Below are positions 29,991-42,605 of a DNA stretch of 64,000 bases, piece after piece. Each line of letters begins with the position of its first letter. Within the stretch, counting starts at the first letter, position 1. The notes under the pieces are model-generated. The model saw nothing but the letters and a program-made list of their open reading frames with translations. It had not been told where the DNA came from and ran no database searches. Both the position numbers and the translations under genes were made by a program. The stretch lies in NCBI GenBank assembly GCA_904063045.1, contig CAJFCJ010000020.1, positions 124,001 to 188,000 of the forward strand, read 5' to 3'. This DNA comes from Dimorphilus gyrociliatus (Eukaryota; Annelida; Polychaeta; Dinophilidae).

Positions 29991-30599
29991 TAGCAAATAG
30001 ACTTTATATTTTCATTGTATGAAATTCGTCAAATGTATATTATAGGCCTACCAAGCTTCTTTTTAAAAGATAATACTATCTTTGGTTTCCGAAGTCATTG
30101 GCAATAATCACCTATGATCCTACAAGGAATTCCACAGCTCCACTAGATACTGATAGACGCAATCGTAATCGCCTTCAGAGCTTTAACGGTCAAGGTTATT
30201 AAAATCCTATTCTCTTTAGTTTTTTTTGGTTTTTTAAAGGAAAAGAGCGGAAATATTCAAACTGGACTGACAAAAAGGCATGTCAAATCCTTTACCGAGC
30301 AATGCAAATTTACATAACAATTCTCGGACAATAAACACAATGAATTTTTTAGTATATGGACACTAGATGACGCGTTAGTTTGTCTGCAACGAAGGGCGGC
30401 GTTTCCCTGATATGCCTCCCCATTTTTTACACTGTTATAAATAGGCCATTTCAAAGACTAAGCCTTTTGCAGTTGGAAAAAATATATACATTTATAATTA
30501 TTCTTTTAAGACAATTTTTTTACTATCATCTACAAATATAGAAATAGTAAAAGAGATGCTCTAGTGCAATGTAAGAACGCATGCGGCGTTCTGACAAGC

Positions 30600-30777
30600 A
30601 AAAATCAATAATTGGCAGCCTAGCCGGTGACGTCATACGTGGATAGCAAGATGGCGGCAATTGGACGACACGAAAGCGACTAGTGCTGGTTTTTTTGCCG
30701 CGTTAGTGTTCTTTAATGGATTAACGTCGGAGGAGGATATGCGCGTTTCTCCCGCACGCGTTTAGTTTATACCTGAG
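30600..30777 (+). promoter_or_regulatory. unc-13 promoter/5' UTR with CRE and YY1-type motifs
   Basis: A short GC-richer patch directly before the unc-13 start contains the palindromic CRE TGACGTCA (30628-30635) and AAGATGGCGGC (30648-30658), the YY1-type core often found just downstream of transcription starts. CGCG-containing sequence follows to 30760. No TATA box is seen. Motif calls only. Confidence 0.5.
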
Positions 30778-33700
30778 ATGTCTTTGTTAACCGTATGTGG
30801 TAAGTCTTGGTGATTTTAGTGCTTGTTTCTTCATCGATCTTTAAATTTTCATTTGATGATAACCCCCGCTTTTTTCTACCCTGCAATAGTGAAAAAGGCC
30901 AGGCTAACTGGACCCGATGGTTGGTATCTTATGATTTTATGTTGTACAAATATAAGGATAAATTTTTAAATATATAAAGGAAACGTAGATGGATATATTA
31001 GTTTGTATTTACATTTATATATATTTATATGCTAAATATATAACATTAAAAGAAACAAACCTAAGTACAAATATATATATATATATATATATTCTTTTTA
31101 TTATTCAAATGTATATATATATATATATATATATACATTTATTATAAATATGTATTATATAATATATTAGTATATATATATATATTTATATATATGTACG
31201 AATAAGTAAATCATGTAGATTTAATGTTTAGAAATGTTCTTTTACTTTGTATATACACATAAATTGATAGATTGAAGGTATAGTCTATGTTTATTTATGT
31301 GTATATACAAACCAAACTTTTAATTGATCATTCAACAAAACACCTCTCTCTCGTCATATTATCTTTAATCGCAGCGGCAATTGCAGAAAAATTTCATACA
31401 TACGTCACGCTTAAGCTGCAAAATGTAAAATCGACGACTGTAGCGGTCAGGGGGAACAACCCCAGTTGGGAACAGGATTTCTTATTGTAAGTATATTCCC
31501 TTTACCAGATACAGCTACTTTTTCCTATTAAGAATTTAAAAAGGATAAACATGTGTTTAAAAAAGGTATGGAAGAAAAAAGTATTGATAATTTTATAAGA
31601 ATTTTTCCCGCTATTAGTTTAATAATATGTACGGAGGAGGGCGCAAACGATTAGTGCAAATTGCACGTCACGCTATCGCTTGCATATATAGTAGGTGCTT
31701 CATCTCTTCCTAAGAAAGGAAATGATATATCAGACCTTATAAAAACGCAAGAAAAAGATGAAAAGCGTCGTCGATTGCATATGACTCAAGCGTCAAGTGA
31801 CTTATACGCCGACTTATATATAATGTATACGTATGCCTCTTGCAAAGCGTATATCCAGCGGACGATGGTTCTGCTGCTTGATTGATTATAGACGCGTAAC
31901 AAAGTGAATAACGATTTCTAACGATCCTTTTAAATACCCTACCGATACTTACTTATTGCAACAATCGACTACTAGCGAGCGCCTCGTTTATAATTATACA
32001 TTATGTAAACAAGCGACGCTTTATGTATAACGGCAGCCTTCGAAATTCCCTCATTGTCTACCGAAAAATCGTCAATTATTTATGAACATACGGCGTCGTT
32101 CATCATTTCCGGCGATCTATAACGTTTCTAGGCCGAAACGATTAATCGAAGCCGTAAGACGGCGCTTTTATTAGCTTCTGATTATAATTCATCGAATTTA
32201 TTTTTGTGTTTTTTCTTCTCGAGAGAACTATTTTTAAAAATAGGGTTAAACTAGTATGCCTTTAATTTGAACTACCAGTATACTTATTATATACTTCAAG
32301 GATTACTCATACTATATATAAATGTACTTAATCACACATTTCTATACAAAAGCATACTATATATATCTATATATATATATATACACTATATATATATATA
32401 TATATTTTCATAACAGTCCTAAATGACCATCTTTTAACACGACGTTAAGAACATTTGCAGTCTCCGCCGTCACTGTCGTCCAAGATTAATGTCCTTATCT
32501 GCAAATGCGTCTTTGCAAAGAGTATTAGCGCGTTTTTCTTTCTATAGTCCTCCTTTTGATATAATATCTCCTATCTATAACATAAAAAAAATTCCAGACA
32601 TCACTAATTTACACAGACATACATTTATGCATATTTGCATACATATACGTGCATATAATATGCTAGACAAATTGACTGATAGAAATAACATAACGACAAC
32701 GCTACAAATAAATAGAGCTCATTAAGATAAGTATATTAAATATTTACTGATGGCTACCCTAGTAGTGCTCTTTGGTTCTAAATATCTTTCTTTTGTTCTC
32801 TTTTTATTATTACATCTGTAGCGTCTAAATGAGTCCATCTTTGGTATCTATATCTTTTTTCAAAGTAAGAATCTCTTCTTCCTCAGCGTCCGTTTACTGC
32901 ACTTTCTCACCCTCTGTCATTTATTCCACCCACACCGCCCATACAAACGTTTCATTGGTTATCGATAATTTTAAAGAGTTTCAAGTCCTAGTTTAATGGA
33001 TCATATATTATGTATGAATTGGAATGAAGCACCTATATAATTTTTTTTCAATATTGAACGGTAGAAAGGTTAAGGTCGAGGTATCAGTAAACATTTATTT
33101 ACCAGGAAAGAGATGAAAAATGTAGTACATATGCATTAACATATTTACATTGTGGGGGTCCTTTATTTACTAGATATAATAATTTTATTTTCTAATAAAT
33201 TAGGACGTTTTCTCCGAAATTACAAAACTCTTTTAAAAATATGAATGCATTAAATATTTTCCTCTGAATTATTTATTTCATCTTTTTAATGAAAAAAAAT
33301 ATGTATATAATCTACATATTTTACTTTTCAAATATATTTTCGACAATTTTACTTATATATGCAAACTAGTCTGATCATTTTCTGCCTCCTCCGGGGCATC
33401 TCTATGCCCGCTTGACGTACATTTTCCCTCTCATTTCCAATAATGTAATAAACAACACAGCGAATTGATGCGGTTGGATACTGGTCTGATCATCGAACTT
33501 TGGAATAAAGGAATGTTCTGGGACAGTCTAATCGGAACGCATTGGCTGCCTTTAATGGGTGTACGGCATTCAAATCATGTACGAGTTTTTTGTCAATATA
33601 CATGTCTTCTTTTGCCTTCTAAAATTTATTCAAAGTCCTTTCAAACTTTTTTCTTCTTATATGAAACAGGAAGGCGCTGGGAAATGGTTATCTCTCGATA

Positions 33701-34170
33701 GCGATTTAATCATGAAAAATGGTGAAGTAATCGGTACTCAAACTCCGACCGGCCATAGCGTCCTGATAGATGTCAGATTCGAATTGCCTTGCGGTTAGTA
33801 CGTATAGACCAACGCTCCTATAAAACGCTTCGTCAATAAAGTTAATTTAAGCTGAATGCGCCTTTTTGTTCATCGCAGTCGATACAATCCCGGCTTACGC
33901 GTTTTTCTCTTCTTTCCAATTTTGTATTTTACTCACACATTACTCGATTTATAGGTCGCCGCCTTTCCCCTTTTTCTTATATTTTATACTTTTTTCCCAT
34001 ATAGTATCCCTTTATGACATCCATATTAGAAATGTATATTTTAAATGCGTTTATTAAATACTATAGCGACGCAAATTTTTAACTAAAAATATATCTATTA
34101 CATTGTGTTTTTCGTGTTTTTTCGCTATTTTTGTGTCGTGCTTATCGTACACTGTAAACAGAATTCGTTA

Positions 34171-34217
<47 letters not shown>

Positions 34218-37200
34218 TCATAGCTATATTTAGGCTATTGATGCTTTCTTTACTCCTTTTCAATCGTCTTCAGCTTCTTTCTAGTACTATCATAACGTAC
34301 GGTCAGCTTTCTATATCTTGATTTAAAAAGAAATCGATTTTTCCCTTCACAATAAGCAATCATTTAGGAAATTCAGTTGCCTCCCTCTCGTTCTATTGCG
34401 CTCTCTCCTGTCTTTCTTCCCTATACCGCCCCCACTTTCCTTCTTTTTCTTCCTCTACTTGCACATCAGTGATATTATATAAATATATAAAGTATGATAC
34501 CACTTTATTAGCTGCGACGAAATCTCTTTTTGCTTAACAGATATCCCCGAAGCGGAAGCGGCCGAATTGCAGAACAAATTGGAAGTATTAAACGGAATAA
34601 TGGATGAAGAGATGCTAACGCTTCAAGAACAACAACGAAAGGCCACCTATTCGCAATGTACGTATTACGTAGGCGTTTTGTACGTAAAGTATTAAAAATC
34701 CCAGTATGCGATTACCATCGTTTCTTGATTGATGCGATCGTCTGATGTCTCTCTTTTAAATCATCTTCGTTCCCAGTTTGCTTTCCTCCAGCTACTTCTT
34801 GTTTTAAATCACGTGATATTTGTAAACGTTGCAGCAGGGATGAGTGAAGATTCCGATTACACATCAGACGTCAACTATCCTCTTCAGCATCAGTATAATG
34901 CCAGTGTCCATCAGTATGGTGGAGTGGCTAGAAATGAACAATGGCGAATGGTTAGGCAGGATACAATTGATCAAAGAGATTATTATCCCCGATCGTCCGA
35001 CCTTGAAAACCATGTCGCTCCCGAATATGAGCAACACTATGAAAAAGGTTATGAAAGAGGATGCTCAATTGAGCAATCTTTCTCCCAAGAATATGATGAT
35101 TATCAGCCATCTTCGCAACCTGTACATTCGCATCAACCGCTTCATCACCGACAAAAGCCGTCATCACAAAGATATCCTCAGTTAGAATCATTCGACTCTT
35201 ATGACCGTTCAGCCTCGTACGACCAGGATTATTATAATCCGGAATCGGACTCCGAACCACTCTACTATAATAGTCGACCAAAAGAGCAGCACTTGAACGG
35301 ACACAGGTAGCCTATCCTTGTGATTTATTTTTCTATTAATTAAGATATGAGAGTCACTCAAATGTTTAATTGCCTAATTTGTTTTTAAATATTTCTATAG
35401 ACTGCCTAGGCAATACGATTCGTGGGAAGAACAAACAGAAGATGACAGGTAATTATCGGTTGGTTTGCATATTTCATCGAGCATGCTCGATGCTAGTTTT
35501 CGCTTGAAGAGTTTCCACATTTTTCGCTTTTCGTTTGATCTGGGAGTGCCACGTCTATCCTTTCCGTTTTTTTTCATTCCGCAGATATTACGGAAGTAAC
35601 TACGATTATCAATGGCAACCTAGCGAAGAATCTTACGACGACTATGAATACAATCGCTACGATCGGTCGGTTTTCTTTCCTATTTTTATATTGCCAGTTT
35701 TTATCTTTTGTTTGTATTGCAAATTATCATTTATTACTATCAATTATCATCTTAGCAATTACAATGATTAGTTATCGTGTGTTACGGGTGACGATTGTTT
35801 CATTATATTCTGGGCGTCGCGATTCATGATCGATTTTCGCCTACGTATGTAGATTAACAAAAGAATATAATGGAAATATACAGTAAAGTAAATATAATAA
35901 AGAAAATGATATGTACTATATATTATATAGTATGTATCTTAAATTCTGCCTATATGCAATATATATACAATATAAACATATAAATATATATAATAATTAT
36001 GTATATACATATTTATATTATATAATGTATATTATCTTTTAACTTTCAAGACAATAAAAAACCACGTTTAATACTTTATATATAACGTATCAAACATTTC
36101 CAACGGAACCCTTTTTTTTATCTCTCTGTCTCTCTTTAGTAGATCGACTCACGGATGGGATACTGATGACGTCAGCGTAATAGAACAGCAAAATAGCACT
36201 AGACGACCTTCGTGGGATGTAAAAATGGTAGAAGACGACAAAAGGTAATTGAATCTCTTTTGCTACATTTTTAACTATTATTTATATATATATTAGATAA
36301 ATTTCTTATGCTTTTGCGAAAGTATATAAAGTATATACCCAATTATAAGATAAAGTATATACTATATATATGAAAATGTTCTTTTTATCTACTTTTCTTA
36401 TTTATCGTCTTTATTCTTTTGCTTGCACAATACTTTTTTCCTTTTTTTTGACGTTTTTTTTCTCTTTGTTTCTTCTACTATTGCATCAGATGGCAGAATG
36501 GAAGGCAATCTTCATGGGAGCCAGATGAGTGTTATCAACCGTCCAACAGGTATTTTAGCTTTTTCGAGATGAGTGAGCTCTATCTTTCCTCTATTCTATT
36601 CTTACGTTTCTCCGTTAAATAGAGAAGTGATATATAGGTTTCTATTATTTATTTAGAGACAAGAAAAGTTTTAAGATGATAACTGTTCCAGATCAGGCTT
36701 AGCTTTAATTAGTAGGAATAAATATTATCATAAATAGCAATGAGGCTAAGACGTCGAAAGAATGGTTGTTTTAATAACAATTATTATATTATTTATCTAT
36801 AAATAAGTAAATACACTGATTTCCATCGAGGCAGAAAATAAGTTGACATACCTCTTATTTAATAAAATTTCATCTCCACAAGCAGAAAGTTGATCCTTAT
36901 ATATGGCTGATTAGCAATTCTTTAGGTTATTGCCTTTGAACTATTCCTTTGTATTTAATTGAAAGTATTGAAATGGCTATTTGTACGATAAAGAAATTGT
37001 TGCAAAGACTAAAAACATATACTGTACTATTCTCTCTTTTTTCTTTTTTAACCATTAAAAGTAGCAGTTATTGCCTCCAATCTTTAAACCGATAATAGAT
37101 TTTATATTTACATATATAAAGTTATTAATTCAAGGGAATAGAAGTTATTGTTAGTAATAGAAAGTTTTATTAAGTAGAATTTATTGTCTCTGACACTGAG

Positions 37201-40200
37201 GGGAGATTCATATTGTATATTTATGTATAAATATTATATAAATAAAATTGTAAGAGAGATTGAGCTGAACTTAAGAAAATATAAACAGCGAACGACAATC
37301 CGAGTACGGACATCATTGGGCTAGGTCATCTAACCAGTCAGTTACCAGCACGCGGTACAGGTAAGTTTTGTTTATAGCATGACGTTGGCATCTAGAAACT
37401 TAAAACTTTATCTCTATTTAGTTTTTATTTAACTATATTTTTCACGCTTTCTTCTAAAAACAGAACATCAATATTTCTCTGTATGCTTTTTTTTTACACG
37501 TTTAAATATACAGTATAAAAGTATATATAGAATAATTATTATGCAAATTTTTTAATTATATACTGTATATGCACTGAATTCGCCCCACTGGAAAAAATCA
37601 TTCTTGACCTCTAACTCTTTCCTTACATAAATTGTTAAGAGTATTTTTTATTCGGTGAAAAATAGTGGATTAACATAATTTAAGTTAGTTATAGTGAATA
37701 CATATATATGGTATTTATTTATTAATAGCTAAATGGATGAACGTAGGACAATAGAAATTGATGATACGTGTACAAAAGAAACGATAAAATGTATAAAGAA
37801 TAAATTTGAGTACTTGTTTATATGTAACTAGAATTATATAGTACTTTTATAGCGATGGTAATTATTTTAAATACTGTCAACAGAAGACTGTACCAAATTT
37901 CAGTCATATATTAGGAATTTTGTTATTTGATCCTTGTATTTACTAAAACTTTAAATATGAGTCAACAACTGAAATGCAACCTTTATTAGTCTTCTAAACA
38001 ACTTACATGTACCCGTTTCCAAACCATTGCATCCTTCGTTCAACAGTAGTTGATGATCTAGTTTCAGACTAAAGAAACCAATTGGAAAAAAATAGCAAGA
38101 AAACCTTAACCGAGAAATCTCATAATATGCAAATTATAAAAGAATCTTCTGTGTTAAAAACAGCAACAATGAAGCGTAAAAATAAATGAGAGCTATTTGA
38201 AAATTAATAATTGCTACCTTACATTGTAACAAAGTTCGATGGCCTTAATTAGTTTCATAAAGTAGGCTACACAATAATATGTAATTTTTTCAGCGAATAG
38301 AAAAATAAATATTATTCAATTACAATTAATTTGTCATTAATTTCTTTTTTTTTGTAATTAATTGACCAAATCCGCCAAAAGAAACACCTCATTAGAGAAT
38401 ATAAAAGACAAATAGAAAATATACAGATGTTGATGTTTTTGTTTGTAGTTTTTTTGCTCGCAAAATGCATGGCTATAAATACTATAAATAAAACAATTGT
38501 CATAGTAGGAAAAGAGGCATATGCTAGATTATTTTCTACATTTTACTTTGTGTCCCAGGAAACAAGCTGGTGCTTGGCAACGACCAGAAGACGTTGATTA
38601 TGAAGAGGCTTTGACCAGCACTGAAAAACAGTAGGTGTCGCTCAACAAATGACAAAAATATTGTACTATTGGCCTATATAGAATTACTATTTTTCGACTA
38701 TATGCCTATAACATTATTATTGTTTATAGTGACTATTCCACGGCACCGGCTTCTTGGCCTGTCGACGATCCGGAGCCAACGCCTTATGAGTCGAGCGCCG
38801 ATCGCTACGCAGATCAAGTTGAATATAGGTATTATTAGAATCATCAAAAATATTAGTCTTTTTTTATACCAATACTTTTTTTTACATTTGCAAAATCGTA
38901 GCTCCGAAATGCCGCAATACGGAAACGATTTAAGCAGACAAAGCACACAAGATTTTAGCCCTCACGATAGTAAAATTTCCTCGGCAAATATCAGTCGACA
39001 GTCAACAGATTACCAAAGTGATTTAACTGCGGATTTCGAGCCAAATGCTGATATTCCTTCTCCTGCAAAAATTCGGTGGATTAATGCCTTCAATAAAATT
39101 TGCGCCAAACTTAATCAGGTATGCTAAAAAGCTTCGATTTTTTTCGTCCTATTCGTTTTAACAAATTTAACGGGTTACAGGAGGGAAGAGAAGGTCGACG
39201 GGCTGCAGAACATAATGCCTTTTATAATTCAATCGATAGTATGCCCGAAATTAAGCCTAGAAGAAAATCTATTCCGCTTGTCAGCGATTTGGTAAGTAAT
39301 AAGGGGTTTTCCATACAGGTTCTTTTCTTTCATTAAAGATAAAAAAATCAATTAAGTCTTGATTTACTTTAAGTAATTATGATCTTTAAAGCGTAGTTAA
39401 ATTTCTTAATGTATATATTGTATGGATATAAATATTTACCGACAAAGATAAACATAATTTACATGGTTTTTACATAGTAATATGTCTTTTTTTTATGTAA
39501 ACAATATAAATCACAAGCAAATTTGATTTTTATACTGCAAATCATAATCTTAAAAGTCAGTTTAAAATGATTTTTTATATAAATACTACAATAATTCCCA
39601 ATTCTATCTTATAAATATACTGTATATGTATATATGTATATATGTATATTGCATTCTTAAACATAAATATTAGTATATACATCGTTCAATTTGTTATTCA
39701 ACAGGTGATCAAGGTACATTTTTGTTTTAGCATTTGCCTTTTCTAATGCTTTTATCCTATTATCTATAAAAGACCTATTAACAAAAACCTTTTCAAAATG
39801 CATGTTGCATATGTTAGCTTCTTAGATACTTGACTAAATTTTCTATTGATATAAAATGCTCATTAATTTAAATATTTAGTTATGGGCTGCTACCTTATTA
39901 ATTTTTTTATCCTAATTACTTATATCCTTGAGAATGATTCTGCATGTAAACTTTTCTCTTCTTTCAAGTTCAATTTTCATAAAGTCCTCTCATGTATAAA
40001 AATGACTATTCGATTAACAGATATAATAGAGTATATGCATAAATCTATACTTTGTATAATAAAAATATATTTATGTATGGATGCATACACTAAACTTTAT
40101 TATATTTGTAAGTCATAGCCAAAAGTTTTTCAATGAATATTCTATTAAATAATTGAATGTTCAAGGAGATTTTTTCATATCTATTATCTGAATTGCATGC

Positions 40201-42573
40201 AAAATAAAAGGTAGTGGTATATTTAATGAAAAAAAAAAAGCGAGAAAATACATTAATTTTCTTGATATATTAACTATTTTTAAATATATAATTATTCTTT
40301 ATATATATACTATATATAAATTTATATATATATATATATATATATTAATTATTTTTAATATATTCTATATTCCAACCTGTCTACATCAATTATCAGGTCT
40401 TTCAAAAGGTTTGTTTCATTTTTTTTACTCTAAAGACATTTCCTTCTTTACGTACTTCTTTAGACCAAGAAAAACATTAAGTGGCACTATAAAATCGTTC
40501 ATAGGTTTCTACTATTATGATGATGAACTCTTAAAAATTTTGTCTTCTTTCTAAATCTAAAGGCTTTGATATGTAAATAAATATTTGCTTCTAAATTACC
40601 GGATTTATTCTAATGGTAAACAATTAAATCTGCAATACGTGACTTCCTATTGTCGAATAGTATTGCATTTTTTCATGTCCCATAGATTACTTACATTAAC
40701 AGTATAGGCCTGTAAGTGATAAATTGCCATGTTTTTTTTCTGAAATGTCACTATCTAAGGTTATTTATTCTTAAATTCTATAGATTTAATTTTCTCTCTA
40801 AAGACAAACTTCAATATATTTTCTTGTACTTTAATTCAATGTGGATTTATTTTTACTCAGCCACTAAAAGAATGGCTATTTATAAGGATTTTCATTGGCT
40901 GATAAAAAATAGGTCAAAATCTCGAGAAAAAAAAGCAATAAGATAATTTATCATTTCTTCCTTAAAGAAAATTAAAATATTTTAGGATGAGTTGGCTTTT
41001 TATTAGAGATATTAAAGCAAAAAGAGAGGGAAAAAAGAAGACATGTTTTTTCTTTATCGTTACTTTCATTCTTTATTTATTCTAGATGTATTTTATATTT
41101 AGACTTACTTTTAAAGGCATAATACTTCCTTAACTTTACAAACTTTCTTTATCTTCTTAGTTAAACAATATCTCTTTTATTCTAAACAAACTGTAAAAAT
41201 TTTTCTTCATTATACTACTTTATTTAATATAGAAAAATACATAAAAAATGAGAAAAATGTTTTAAATTATATTAGAATATAACTGAATAATAAAAAAATA
41301 TATAATTTCTATTTTAATAGTCGATGGCAGCATCGAAACGAAATGCTGGTGTTCCATCGTCGTTTGCTGGTCGGGCTTCCTTAATGGATGAAGAGCTGGT
41401 TTGCATCCATACATTTATGTATTTTTAGAGCTATCGTCTAAAAAGAAACCTATTTCTCTTTTTAAAATAGAAAATGCATGTCTACAAGAAAGCCCTTCAA
41501 GCCCTCATCTATCCGATTTCGTCCACCACCCCCCATAATTTTCGTCCGTGGTCAGCTCACAAACCAACATACTGTTTTGAATGCGAAGGTTTATTATGGG
41601 GAGTAGCTAGACAAGGTTTACGTTGTGCCGAGTGCGGCGTCAAGTGCCATGTAAAATGTAAAGACTTGTTGAACGCCGACTGCTTACAGAGTTAGTTTAA
41701 TTTTTAAAAAATCGAAAGTCTTAAATATCACGAATATTATTTTCTTAGGAGCCGCGGAGAAAAGTTCAAAACACGGTGCTGAAGACAAAGCAGCAGACAT
41801 AATAACGGCTATGAAAGATAGAATGAAAATTAGAGAAAGGAACAAACCGGATATTTTCGAACTAATAAGGTCTGTTGGAGGAGAAGCTGCCTACTTAACG
41901 ATGACGTTATTTTAACATTTCCTCGAAATTATTTCAGACAAGTATTCCAAGTAGACAAAAAGAGCCATGCTGGTCATATGAAAGCCGTTAAACAGAGCGT
42001 TCTTGATGGAACTTCAAAATGGTCGGCTAAACTAGCGATTACAGGTTTGACATCCATTACGAAAAATAGTTCTATATTACCCAACCCATTCTTTCTATTC
42101 AGTAAACTTTTTAAACTGTTCGCAATGACTTTACAGATGATTTACATTCCCTTCGACGTTTTCCTATATTTTTCTCATTTATCTTTCATGAAAATTTCAC
42201 CCCTATAAATATGTTGTCAGACCAATTATTGTTAATGATCAAATTTTTTTTCTGTCAGTTATATGTGCTCAGGGCCTTATCGGTAAAGATAAAACTGGGA
42301 CAAGCGATCCATACGTAACAGTTCAAGTTGGGAAATTGAAAAAGCGAACAAATACTGTACAACAAGAATTGAACCCGGTTTGGAACGAAAAGTTTTATTT
42401 GTAAGTACTTTATTCAATACAAGTGTATCTTGAATAAAAGGATAAGAAACGTTAATACCTTTTAATCTCTCTTTATTTTAATCCAGCGAATGCCATAATT
42501 CATCGGATAGGATTAAAGTACGAGTATGGTGAGACTTTTATTACAATTATATGAATATACATATATACTAATA

Positions 42574-42605
<32 letters not shown>

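Noticed and set aside
34952-35281. 109-codon frame on - and 113-codon frame on + across unc-13 exon 7
   Set aside because: Shadows of the real exon frame, whose peptide NASVHQY and phases match UNC-13.
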